From Piezodorus guildinii (Eukaryota; Arthropoda; Insecta; Hemiptera; Pentatomidae): a DNA stretch of 64,000 nucleotides. Every line of letters begins with the position of its first letter. The first letter of the stretch is position 1. A model generated the notes under the pieces. That model was not told the origin of the DNA. It did not search any database and saw only the letters and a list, made by a program, of their open reading frames with translations. The DNA lies in the NCBI GenBank assembly GCA_023052935.1, contig CM041292.1, positions 77,943,669-78,007,668 of the forward strand, written 5' to 3'. The translations under genes were made by a program, and so were the position numbers. Shown here in pieces: positions 53,657 to 64,000 of the stretch.

Positions 53657-56600
53657 CTGAAGCATAAACTTTAAATAAATATTACAAATTATAAATAATA
53701 AATTAATAATATAGCCAGCATAATTTCCAGGATATTAATAACTATCATATACATTATATTCTGCTCTAAATACTTGCATTATAAATAAATAAAATGAGCA
53801 ACTAAAGGAAAATCATGGGTTAAAATATAACCATAAGTATAGATAGATAAAATTGTTCCATTTTGTAAAAATTACTATAATAATATCTGCTTTGTTAGAG
53901 TGAATTATTGAGTTACTGAGAGGATTCAATACAATAACAGGTGTAAGGCAGAGTGATGCATAGTACTTAACTTAACACTTTAACGGCCAGAGCGGGCGTA
54001 TATGCCTGCTGGCTTAGTCTACCCCTGGCCTGCTCCCTGGTTCATGTGGAGGGCAAGAGGGACCACAGTGGACGTATACGCCCGCTCTCCTGCTATCGCT
54101 ACCAGCCTCCCAGCGGGTGTATATATATGCCCACTACACAATCGGCTTTTCTCATCCATAAACCTTGGCTTAAGGACCAGACGCCCGCAAGATAATTGAT
54201 TTTCTCTTGATAACCGACCGCGTTGGGTCCTAGAAACATTTTAATGAACTTGGGTTGTACTTTTTCTCTCAGTTTTTTATGATTTATGTAATTATAGATA
54301 CCAGTGGCTATTCTCAATGTAAAAAAAAAAAAATGTTATTAATTTATTTTTAAACAATTAATCATAGCAAAGATATATATTAAATTATGTGCAAAACAAT
54401 CATCTGACAATTTTCATATGAATTAATTTAATATACTTGAACAAAATAACGTTTTTAAAAAAATTACAATATGTAACAACTTTTCCAATTTATTTTTGGC
54501 ACATTTTGCCTCCTGAAATTTTAAATAGAACCCCTTACAGTATTTTTTAACTTTATTAAAGAGCCCTAGTTTTTTATCAAATATATGCGACCGAAGAGAT
54601 CATCGACTTACTGAAGGTGAAGGAGCGCAGTCGAAATTTTTCATGGACATTTCTCTCGCCTAAAGCTGTTATAATTAGGACATTTAGTAGAGAGGCTCCA
54701 AAAATAAGATCAAATGCAATTTTGTGATACCATTTAAGTGTTCGCCATAAGCTTGTGGAATAGGACGACATTTGGTTTGAGGTATCGATTGACGATTTTC
54801 AACTATTGTAATGGACAATCATACTTTGTTTTGTAATGATTAGTCTCAACTTCAGTCATTTCATCCGTGCGTTTAGCAGAGAGAATAAGCAATATTCATG
54901 CAAATATTGAGAGCTATTTTAATGATACAATTTTTTTGGTATTTCAAGTGTAATTTATAATAAGAATTAATAATTTAGACCATTGCGATGAACTGATAAG
55001 TTTAAAAAATATCCTGAAAATATACTGAACCAGTAGTGGTAAATAATAGAGACACACACAATCAATAAAAAAATATTTCAATTTCCAATCAAGGAATGAT
55101 ATTTTTCCAGTTGTTTTGAAACAGAAGATTTAGGGTGGATCTACCAATGCCCTAAGTAATTTCGAGCAAAATATTAGTTCCTTGTCATTTAGACTTCAGA
55201 TTAATATTATATTTAATGTTCACCATTTTTACTTATTTCTTGATTTCAATTTTTAAAATTGGTGATAGATAAAAATATTTTTATTACTATCTGTCACACA
55301 TACACAAAGAAAAAAAAAAAAAAAACCCTAAGAAAAGGCCTAGTATTTGATACACTGATAGAAATCATTTAAAAGTAATTTGTTCCAATTTTTTTGTAAA
55401 ATAATTTGTCTAAGAATAACAGTTGAGAAAATAAACCAAATCTTATAAATAATATACATACTAGTAAATTTATAATTATAAAAAAATGCATAGAGTAAAA
55501 ACAACAACAACATTACAGCGTTAAATATATTAATGTAAAGAAAAAAAAATCATTCATATTAGTAAAAATAATTACCATTATAATAAATGGCAAGAAGCAG
55601 ATTATCCATTTCCAAATAAATCTATTAATGCCTCGTTGGCATTATAATTATTATTAGCATTATTTGCTTTATCCTCGGTTAAGACCTGTGAAACAGCAAA
55701 AGCCTGTAAATTCAGCAAATTAATATTTATAACTAAAAAAAAACAGTAGAAAACAAAACATTTGTTAAGAAAATAAGAATAAATGCAGATGAAAAAAAAA
55801 AAAAATTGTAATATTTCATTCTATTAAAATAAAAAATACATATCATTAGAAATAAAAGGTGTATAAAAACAATATTTACATTAATAATATAATATTGTTA
55901 ATTAAACTTGATTTACTGAACATAAACTTAGATTATAATATAAATAAATATAGTACATATAAATATATGATATTTTAATTGAGTATGAATAAAAAAAACA
56001 TTAAAACTATTCAGTTATCTTAAGCAGCATTTTGAGTATTTGAATGAAAGCATATTTTCTGAGCTAAATTAGTCATAAAGCAACATGCTACATGCAAAAT
56101 ATATACATTATCTAAATTATCCATCGCATACCTGGGGCAACGGTGTAACAGGAGCATTTCCTTGAAGCCTCTCCTGTTCTTGAAGGTGCTGCACCAAAGA
56201 AGATATGTGATCAAGGAGCTCTTTATTATGGACCAACAGCTGATGTATCCTTGCCTAGGAAGGAAATAAGTTAATTAGCATGGCAATAGTTAATTAAGAA
56301 ACATTGAAAGAACATTCTCCTATTCATCCAAGAGGTCTTAAAATATGCCATTTCTTCAAAATGTCTAATCAAATGTACTTGTATTAAGCAATTAACTATT
56401 ACTTGCAGATTAAGAGATGCAGAGTGGGTCAGGAAGTGTCCATATTCAATATAAAAATGATTTACTAAATGAAAAAAGTTGGATGGGTCTGCATAGTCTC
56501 CTTTTTAATAGAAGAAACTGGTGACAATAGAGAGTTGAAGGAGAAATTACTGGCATTATTAAACTGAATTCTGGCTGGAAAGTTTTACAACTTCAAGATG

Positions 56601-59564
56601 TTAGATATCAGTTAAGAATGGAGACTAGAAAATAGGTTATAATTTGAAGAACTCAAGAGGAATATATAATCCGAATAAGTGTTGTAAACCATACCAGAAT
56701 GGTTTGATTGAACTTTGTAAACAACAATTTAACAGTTAGCTCTTTTATTAACTAATCCAATATTTTCATGAGAATAATAGTTACTATCCCATGACTAACC
56801 TCCATTGGAAATAATCCTTAAAGGTGGTAAAAACTGAGCTAAATTATCTATAGTACCATCAAAAAAAGATTATTTATCTGATTAGGGATATAACTTAGGG
56901 GAACCTGTGGCTGAGTGACTAACGCGCTAGTCTCTCACACTAAAGGTTGTGAGTTCGATACCCCAGTCCTTTACTTTATGTGAAGGATGTTGTGTTCCAC
57001 CAAGACAATACTAGGTCCCACACATCTTTAAGCACTCATAATTAATTATTGAGCCTTGGATGGGCTTATTCACCAGACTTAACTCAATGAATGGAAAGAA
57101 ATTCCCAAAGAACGAGAACATCAAAAACCACTTAGATCAGTTTTTCTCAATAAACTCCAGAGATTCTATGAACATGGCATTATGCAGTTATTGGAAAGAT
57201 TTATATTAAATAATGGTCAATATATTGTAGATTAAAAAGAATTTTATGTCTTTAATACATTGAGTTCTATTTCATCCTGAAAATCTGTAAGGACTTATTC
57301 GCCAACCCAATACTATCTATATATATTTAAGTTATATCCTTTCTTCTTCTTTCAGTGGTGTGACAAGCCATGTAGGGCCTTGGTCTAGCAGTGTAATCTC
57401 TTAGGAGATTACACTCATGTTTCTCGAAGTATTTTATACGGTAGACTAAAAGCGCTAGTTTCTCATACTAAAGGTTGTGAGTTCGATACCCCAGTCCTTT
57501 ACTTTATGTCCAGGACTTTTCCAAGCATTTAATAAATGGAGATTTACTCACAGTCTCTCCCCCGGGTATGTGAGACCTGTTAGCCAAATGGTGGCCACTC
57601 ACAAAATTAGGCGTAGGGAGTGATGACCCTACCGTATAAAATACTTCGAGAAACATGAGTGTAATCTCCTAAGAGATTACACTGCGAGACCAAGGCCCTA
57701 CATGGCTTGTCACACCACTGTAAGAAGAAGAAGGGATATAACTTAAATATATATAGATAGTATTGGGTTGGCGAATAGGTCCTTACAGATTTTCAGGATG
57801 AAATAGAACTCAATGTATTAAAGACATAAAATTCATTTTAATCTACAATATATTGACCATTATTTAATATAAATCTTTCCAATAACTACATAATGCCATG
57901 TTCATAGAATCTCTGGAGTTTATTGAGAAAAAACTGATCTAAGTGGTTTTTGATGTCCTCGTTCTTTGGGAATTTCTTTCCATTCATTGAGTTAAGTCTG
58001 GTGAATAAGCCCATCCAAGGCTCAATAATTAATTATGAGTGCTTAAAGATGTGTGGGACCTAGTATTGTCTTGGTGGAACACAACATCCTTCAGATTTGC
58101 CAGTTCTGGGTGCTTATTTTTAATTGATTGATCTAGTTTTGTTAATTGTGAGCAGTATAGAGTAGAATATATTGTTTGTCCAGATGGCAATAGCTCATCG
58201 AAAATAACACAATCCGGGTTTTGACATTCTTCTATGAGCCACATTACTAGGTCCCCAAGATTTTCTACAGACGTTATTGTAAAATAACCATTTAACGAAT
58301 AATGTATATGATTTTGTATATATGGAAATGCAAATAGCATACAACAAAATATGATGATAATGAAAGATATTTTCTCATATATTCACAGTGAAATAGAAAA
58401 CACGCTACTAGTTTAAATAAGAGTTAACAGATATAGCTGTAGATATGTTTCCAACAGGAAAAACAATCCACCTTAAGGATTAATTCATCAGATAAGAAGT
58501 TTATCATAGTGAGATAAAAATAAACAGATAACCAAAAGGACTTATTTTCCAACACAATACATCTCAATATTCTGATGGCAAAACAACTATTTATATAAGT
58601 TTTTTGTTTTCATCCATCATTTATAGTTACATTGTTTGCTTTAATGTAAATACAAGGTAATTTCATTCCGTCAATAATTGATTTGAATCAAACCTTACAG
58701 GTGCAGTTTGATTGTAAATGTTTATTTTTGTTTTTTTGATGGCATATAAATTATGGGTGTTAGAAATGTAGGAATGGAATTGGATGGTTAAATTGTTTAA
58801 TGAAAATTTAATTGACCTGGGCTTCAAGCCGAGCAGCAGTTTCAGCAGCAAGTTGGTCCCTGAGGAGATGCACTTGTGCAACTGCAGCTTGGGTCTGCTG
58901 AGTCTGTTGCTCTAACTGCTCCCTAAGAAGCTGCAGCTCATGGTGGGCTCCAAGTGGTGTTCCCGCCGAAGGGAGGCTACTTTCTCCACCACTCTTCAAT
59001 GGCTCACCGCTCAGTGGAGAACTGTAGGTCTCACCTCCACTCTGAAATATAAGAAAATACATTCAATATTATATTAAAACTAAAATAAACTTTTCAATCT
59101 AGGGAGGAGAATCATACCATTTATCCATAGTTTTATCATCATTTTAGATAATTCTTTGATTGATTTAATATTTCCATTTGTGGGGAAAAGTGTGCTTTTA
59201 TCTTAACAACTGACAACTGAGAAGTAGGCTTTTTTGGTTGCAAACTACTCGAATAATAGAGAATCTCATTCTTATTATCTGAAATACATGTTCGAATTTC
59301 AGGGATTGTCATTGATCATAAGCAACAACCTTTATTAAATCAAATGTATAGAAAAAAAAAGTAGAAATGAAAAATTATATGAAAGATCTTATTAAAAAGA
59401 CATCCAAGATATTTATTTACAATGAAAATATGTAAATCTTCGCAAAGCAGTCCAGAGTGATGCCAAAAGTTCAGATAAGGTAAAGACAATGGGATTTTCA
59501 TATTATATCTATGAATATATATAATATTTTATTTCTTTGGAGACATTTCTAACTTATAAATTTA

Positions 59565-59633
<69 letters not shown>

Positions 59634-61220
59634 TCTCAATCCACAGAACAGTACATGGGTTCTCATATGTCAAGTAGTAAACTCATTTTATAATGATTGC
59701 AGGGATATTTGTGCAGCTCCATGCCAAGTTTGAGCCAGCAGAAGTGTCATGAATTTTGAATGAATACACTCCATATATCTAACCAGTTATTTCCTGGTTC
59801 TAAAGAATGAACATGGACACATTTGTGACTACAACAGGTCAATAGCCTATAAATAACATATTCTTTGTTTATTTATTTAATAACATTTTATGCTACAGTG
59901 GCTAATCGGATGATACTACAGTGGCAGTCCTAAATTTTGCCTATCCAGGTTTAATTAGGACAGGGGTCTTTAATGAGTACCTGACATCACACAGGCTTGG
60001 GACCACCTTTTAACATCCCCTCCAAAGGACAGCAGAACTAAGGATTTTTTACTCCCCATGAAAATCCTAGGACCTCCTGCGGATTTGAACCCGTGACATT
60101 TGACATAGAAGGCTGTTATGCTAGTCACCCTGCTACAAGTGATCCCATTACATATTCTTTTTTACCTAGCAGGCAATAAAATATAAAAGGCTGGTATAAA
60201 ACTCAAAGGGGCGTTAATTTAATAAATTTGCTGCATGAGAAAATATATGTTTGCAAATTATGCGTAGTAAATGTGACCTAATCAAATAAATGTTTCCCAA
60301 TATATAATAATAGGATTCATGCCTTAGCCTTTTACAAATTTTGAAACATTCATTTGTTGTTTTTACATTCTGTTTTTTTTTTTTGTTTTTTTTTCATAGC
60401 TTCTCTAAACTAGCAACTAAAATGCTTGAAATTTAAAATAAAATGTGTATGCTTGCTGTTTCTAGCAAAGGAGATGATAGTTTTCACTGTTATAGTATGT
60501 GTAGCCTTTTAAAGGTCTGTGAAATGAGTTAGGCATACATTCATATATTAAACAGTATATCTTAATATCATCCATTGCCTAATAAATATCTCCTCTAATT
60601 AGGAAAACAAATATTAAGTACACAATGGTTTGTAAAGCTTATAAATTACTTCTTTTTTTTTTTTTTTTAAATCAACGGTTAAATTGTAACGTCTCCATTT
60701 TCTTATATCCACATCAGGTTACAAATATTCAGGTTCAAAATGTTACTATAGTTATAATTCTATTAGCATGGAAATCTATTCATAAATACTAATTGAAAAA
60801 GTTTTAAGAAATGATTTTCTGTATTTATATCTAATGTTTTCTGGCCAGATGCTATCTTTATTTGTAAATTTTATGATATTCTTAAGAGACTAAGTCCCAG
60901 AATATAAGCTTTTTTTTTATTCTATTTATTTTCTAATTAGTTGTGATTAGTATAGTATAGTACATTAAACATTTCTTAAAATATCTCTTAAAAAGTACAT
61001 GATGGGTCATATCTAAAATAAAAAACATAACTGTAATAAAATATAATATAGTGACATACCAATGGTGATTTTCGTGTTTGGTGATTATTTGGAGGACCTA
61101 TTAGATCTAGCCTAAGTTGAGGTCTTGATGGCACAGTAACATCACTGGCAGCTTCCAGTGTAGAGCTAGAATCGTTGTCACCACCGCCAGCATCGTAGCT
61201 TAGTGAGTCACTGAATACAT
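53216..61220 (-). CDS. NOS1AP: NOS1AP/CAPON-like adaptor protein, 3' part of gene
   Basis: Exons in order: 61220-61060, 59041-58817, 56254-56132, then the terminal exon 53656-53216; 55703-55602 and 49363-49178 are alternative terminal exons. The first junctions are phase 0, and the terminal exons all begin in phase 0. The conserved block [17 protein letters not shown] and the preceding [16 protein letters not shown] match the coiled-coil region of NOS1AP/CAPON (C. elegans DYC-1) proteins. These carry an N-terminal PTB domain and act as scaffolds linking nNOS, Scribble or dystrophin-complex partners. The PTB-coding exons are absent and must lie beyond 64000. The family call rests on remembered similarity of the coiled-coil region. 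Confidence 0.82.
53976..54780 (-). mobile_element. piggyBac-like element, 3' end
   Basis: A TTAA (53972-53975) precedes CACTTTAACGGCCAGAGCGG, a piggyBac-like terminus with repeated GGGCGTATA-type subterminal motifs. On the minus strand 54577-54771 encodes [20 protein letters not shown], the C-terminal region of piggyBac transposases. The 5' part and second terminus are missing. Confidence 0.72.
55602..55703 (-). CDS. NOS1AP: NOS1AP-like exon D (candidate alternative C-terminus)
   Basis: 102 nt including stop. The acceptor is atttacag|GCTTTT; a second in-frame acceptor, gtttcacag, lies 18 bases in at 55685. It would add a short Asn-rich tail ending [11 protein letters not shown] and then stop. 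In frame with exon C. No downstream donor was seen before the stop, so it is proposed as an alternative terminal exon. Confidence 0.5.
   Translation of the reverse strand, partial: AFAVSQVLTEDKANNANNNYNANEALIDLFGNG
56132..56254 (-). CDS. NOS1AP: NOS1AP-like exon C (conserved helix)
   Basis: 123 nt, 41 codons. It encodes [20 protein letters not shown] then [18 protein letters not shown], the most conserved part of CAPON-type proteins after the PTB domain. The acceptor is ttcctag and the donor CCCAG|GTATGC; both ends are phase 0. Confidence 0.88.
56898..56980 (+). repeat. SINE family B head, left copy
   Basis: GGGGAACCTGTGGCTGAGTG with GAGTTCGATACCCC as B box, then CCAGTCCTTTACTTTATG, where it is cut and joined to an inverted mariner fragment. 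The same last stretch recurs at about 57490-57510. Confidence 0.75.
56981..58093. repeat. 464 bp inverted duplication with 184 bp loop (mariner plus SINE tail)
   Basis: Left arm 56981-57444 and right arm 57629-58093 are reverse complements with only a few differences. Each arm contains the 3' part of the mariner element and the 3' part of SINE B. The loop 57445-57628 is the front part of SINE B. It lies in the intron between NOS1AP-like exons B and C. Confidence 0.93.
57442..57740 (+). repeat. SINE family B, nearly complete copy
   Basis: tRNA-like head (B box GAGTTCGATACCCC), a central body with GGTGGCCACTCACAAAATTA, an internal hairpin GTGTAATCTCCTAAGAGATT, and an AAGAAGAAGAAG tail. Its second half forms one arm of the inverted duplication with 57330-57444. 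The first dozen or so bases of the head are missing. Confidence 0.75.
57763..58557 (-). mobile_element. Internally deleted mariner element
   Basis: 795 bp flanked by TA (57761-57762 and 58558-58559). Terminal inverted repeats are TTGGGTTGGCGAATAGGTCC at the left and the complement of GGACTTATTTTCCAACACAA at the right. Internal coding remnant on the minus strand matches mariner transposase ([30 protein letters not shown] with a catalytic-region Asp). The N-terminal half is missing and reading frames are broken later, so it cannot transpose by itself. Confidence 0.9.
58029..58340 (-). pseudogene. Mariner transposase fragment
   Basis: About 103 codons open on the minus strand, with [20 protein letters not shown] and [20 protein letters not shown], the middle of the DDE/D domain of mariner transposases. 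Normal length is about 345 residues. The frame ends early and the following C-terminal region is degraded. Confidence 0.88.
58817..59041 (-). CDS. NOS1AP: NOS1AP-like exon B (coiled coil)
   Basis: 225 nt, 75 codons, phase 0 at both ends. It opens [20 protein letters not shown], then a Gln/Leu-rich heptad-like helix containing [20 protein letters not shown]. It ends [12 protein letters not shown], which runs straight into exon C. The acceptor is atatttcag and the donor CCCAG|GTCAAT. Confidence 0.85.
59568..59623. repeat. Poly-A tract of about 55 bases
   Basis: Uninterrupted A run in the intron between NOS1AP-like exons A and B. It could be a retroposon tail or a local expansion; length is likely unreliable in assemblies. 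Confidence 0.97.
59866..60146 (-). repeat. SINE family A copy 6 (full length)
   Basis: About 281 bp, minus strand, from atttatttaataacatttta to the head ending ggatcacttgtagcag on the minus strand. It lies in the intron between NOS1AP-like exons A and B. Confidence 0.85.
61060..61220 (-). CDS. NOS1AP: NOS1AP-like exon A (low-complexity linker)
   Basis: 161 nt. The acceptor is atatttcag|ATGTAT and the donor CATTG|GTATGT. It begins with the last two bases of a codon and ends in phase 0. It encodes an acidic/Ser/Gly linker (including [19 protein letters not shown]) followed by [14 protein letters not shown]. There is no domain of its own; it is placed in the gene by phase, strand and the next exon. 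Confidence 0.75.
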
Positions 61221-61896
61221 CTGAAATATTTAAAAAATTTAGTAATTTAGTATAGTACATCCCAAAGAGCTTGAATTGGGTACAACTAGAAAACAATTAC
61301 AAAATATGAAAATATTAAAAATGTGCTTTATTCTTATATTTCTATAATATATATTGCTTTTAAAATAAGTAACATGTTATAAAATGACATAGATTCACAA
61401 AGAATATTTTTTGCAACCCGCTAGGCTTATTTTAGATGTCAGGAACATAGGATCTTATTTTATGGGCAAGGATTGAGGATTTGAATAGAAACATAAAGGA
61501 AAATGTGAGAGGGATGATATATCTAGGATACGTGATTTAGACTATTAAGAGAATATTACATAAAAAACCAATATTCCAGCCATTTTTTTAAAAGTAAAAG
61601 AATATTCAGGTATACAGAATAACAAGGTATTAAGAGTTTTAGTAGTGTTTTAGAAAAAGCACTGGAATATTGGTGTTTCAGATAAAATATTAGAGGAATG
61701 AGAATTCAAAAATTCGCCAGGATGAATTGGTATGATATGGAAATACAAGTGTCAAGATATTAATCACAAAACTATCTGAAGTGGAGACTGATGTGAAGTT
61801 AACATTGTTTGGTAGGATGATGGCTATGAATAAAAAAAAATGGAAATATATAAATAAAGACCATTGCAAAAATGAGAACATTAAATATATCAAAAC

Positions 61897-62418
61897 TAGA
61901 TGTTGCCCGCGACTTCGTCTGAATCAATTTCTGTTATTATGAACGCGATTAAGAAGTTTTTAAAAGAATATATTTTAAGGCACTTCTGCGTAAATGATAT
62001 TTTAAGTTTTATATTCTTGTGGCGGAAGAACATACTGATTTTCTCCGCAATCCGGTCTTGACAATGCGACATATAGTTGGCCGTGTGAAAAGAAGCCTTG
62101 ACGTAAATCGATTCCTACGTGTTTAAATGTTTGCCCCTGTGATTTATTAATTGTTACGGCAAAAGATAACAACGGGAAATTGAATTATTTTAAAATTAAA
62201 ATGTAAATCATTTGGAATCATTGGGATGCGAGGTTGATTTTCTCCGTTTTTTCCACTGATTCTTCACTTCTATTCGTCGCAGCATGACGTTATATAACCA
62301 AAAGCCTTCCTCAATAAATGGACTGTTTAACACTAACAGAATTTTTCAATTAGAACCTGTAGTTTCTGAGTTTAGCGCGTTTAAACAAACTCTTCAGCTT
62401 TATAATATTAGCATAGAT
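61897..62418 (-). mobile_element. Helitron-type element remnant with Pif1-like helicase end
   Basis: Minus-strand frame ending near 62006 encodes [20 protein letters not shown], then [14 protein letters not shown] and a terminal LPPQEYKT. These are motifs of the Pif1/RRM3-like helicase of Helitrons. The element then runs to GCGGGCAACATCTAG at 61898, a CTRR-type end. The other boundary, TTTATAATATTAGCATAGAT, matches the usual opposite edge of this kind of insect repeat. Only the helicase C-terminus survives. Confidence 0.7.
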
Positions 62419-62429
62419 ATGCTCAAAAC

Positions 62430-63165
62430 TCTATAAAGTAAAAACTTGTCGAGTCATTACATAGTCATCTTTCTGTGTTACACTCATGCCACAGCATGTT
62501 CACAGGTACCAATTATCTGCTATGACAGTCATTCTTCTGCCATCCCAGAAAGTAGGAAACTATCTCTCAATCTTCTTAGCATCAGATCGTCCCGCACAGA
62601 TTGCCTAACATAACTAGCTATCTCATGAGATGGTATTGGATCATTTATTTTAGAACTGAAGTGTTCCTACTCATGCTGTGGCCGAGGACGTTTCATTCAC
62701 GCCAACTTACGTGTCTCGAATTTTTCCTGACTTGCAAATTAGACTATGTTCAACCTTATTGGAGCTAATCTAATCTATATTTGGTGATCTAAGTTAGTTG
62801 AGGAATTTTCGTGAGACGTCCAGATTATTAGTCTTCGCTTCAGTGAATTTTTGGTTTTGCCCAAAATTGATCTTTTCAGGGTAACAATTCAGTTTTTGAA
62901 ATCCTTTATTCAAATGTGATCCGAGCTGATTCACAGCATCGAGTGTTTCAGATGGAGTCGGAGTCGGTTCAGTGGCTTACTGTTGGCCTCTCTCATTGAG
63001 AGTGGGTGGTCTTCACTGCCTAGACCTGTCTTTTTTTCTTTTATCATACTTCTGGCATAGCTGAATCTTTTTTTTTTTTTTTTTTTTCTATGAACCTAAG
63101 TAATTCCATATGCTTATAATAAGAGTTGTGCAATAAATGTTGTTATTGATATTAAATTACAAAAA
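62430..63165. other. Unrecognised, less AT-rich stretch
   Basis: GC content is higher than the flanks. A minus-strand frame with few stops (for example DAVNQLGSHLNKGFQKLN) suggests a decayed retroelement gene, but the family is not identified. Confidence 0.3.
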
Positions 63166-63169
63166 AAAA

Positions 63170-63960
63170 TCTAGTTCGCTCAACACACGACTTTCACTTA
63201 TCTCTGCTTTTAAAATCAATTTAACAACTTTTAAATAAACTTAAATTTTAAAAATGATTAAATAATAACATTGAGAAAATGGGTGTTTCGGATTAAATAA
63301 TCTATAATAAAGAATATTTACAACAATCACTATGTTTTATCCGCTTTTCATCATTCTCCATTACCTAAAAAACTTTGTGTACATGATAGTTTTTTTTCTA
63401 AAATCTTTAGCTTTCCAACGGTATATCATCTATTAAATCTATATTACTGTGCTTATATTAAAAAAAAAAAAAATATATATATAAAAACATATTTTTGCTC
63501 TTTTCTCCTTTAGTTGGTTATCGAATACGTTTAATATCTATATTTTCCTTCTTTTTTTTTTTAATCAATTTAACAAGATGATATGGTTAATTTTTTCGAA
63601 CATACAAAATTAAAGGTACTACGAGACAGGAAATTTTAAATATCAGCATTTAAGCCTTGTCATACTATTTCAATCAGAATGGAACCTACATCATAATAAA
63701 ATAAAGCCCATTATTATAGTTTAAATCATTAATAAAAAAAATGTACAACCGGTTTCGAGAAAAAGTTGCTGTAATATCTCAGGAATATACGCTTCTAAAA
63801 AATAAAATTTCAGTTTTTACAAACGTACCACACACCACACGTACAGAAATACACACACCTTTTTGATGGACATATAAAACGTGTATTTCCGGTGAAAACA
63901 CGAATTCCAATTTTTTCTCGATCGCAATAGTTTTCTTCACAATATACAATTGAAGCTGTA
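63170..63960 (+). repeat. Unnamed 0.8 kb repeat, near-complete copy at window edge
   Basis: It opens CAACACACGACTTTCACTTA and includes the AAATTAAAGGTACTACGAGA block, an ACACACC tract and CTCGATCGCAATAGTTTTCT. It is co-linear with the 30220 copy. Confidence 0.72.
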
Positions 63961-64000
63961 TTGAATTGAATCAATGTTTTGACGCTTCTTGTTTTACAAT

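Noticed and set aside
54002..54199. GC-rich plus-strand frame of 65 codons
   Set aside because: It is the subterminal region of the piggyBac-like element, not a gene.

Overview
This is a window of AT-rich, intron-rich animal DNA, almost certainly from an insect. It holds most or all of one multi-exon gene and the 3' part of a second, both on the minus strand. Introns and intergenic DNA are packed with decayed non-LTR retrotransposons (I-like, jockey-like, RTE-like, CR1/L2-like), two tRNA-derived SINE families, a mariner and a piggyBac remnant, a Helitron helicase remnant and several unnamed repeat families. There are no bacterial features. The exact order cannot be fixed from the window alone.

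Gene 1 (31823 down to 3258, minus) is a transmembrane channel-like gene (Tmc). I reconstructed fifteen coding exons by hand from acceptor and donor sites. All fourteen junctions keep frame, and the spliced exons total 3507 nt (1168 codons plus stop). The product has the TMC signature beginning CWETMFGQELVKL, about nine visible hydrophobic segments, basic/acidic cytoplasmic ends, and a 226-codon Ser/Thr/Asn-rich exon inserted between predicted TM5 and TM6. The true 5' end may lie further upstream. Its introns carry, from the 3' side: a nearly full-length I-like retrotransposon nested in a SINE (5614-11418 inside 5447-11515), a CR1-like LINE fragment (about 13990-14690), a rearranged tandem duplication (18216-18812), a long foldback (23125-24261), and RTE and jockey fragments (24.7-29.0 kb).

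The stretch 31.8-49.2 kb is gene-poor and repeat-rich: copies of a roughly 800 bp unnamed repeat, LINE fragments, a plus-strand SINE at 36687-36957, an ankyrin-like relic with a 182 bp tandem duplication, AT microsatellites and a duplicated 180 bp element.

Gene 2 (61220 down to 53216, possibly to 49178, minus) encodes the post-PTB and C-terminal part of a NOS1AP/CAPON-like adaptor. A low-complexity exon, a coiled-coil exon and a strongly conserved helical exon (starting [17 protein letters not shown]) are followed by three mutually exclusive candidate terminal exons, all in the same phase. The PTB domain must lie beyond the right edge. Introns of this gene hold a deleted mariner involved in a 464 bp inverted duplication with a SINE (56981-58093), a piggyBac-like 3' end (53976-54780), a SINE, a poly-A tract and a Helitron helicase remnant (61897-62418).

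I found no convincing new multi-gene system. The most notable items are the lineage-specific-looking Tmc extracellular insert, the alternative NOS1AP-like C-termini, the nested retrotransposon with an intact 12 bp target-site duplication, and three local rearrangements with template-switch signatures.
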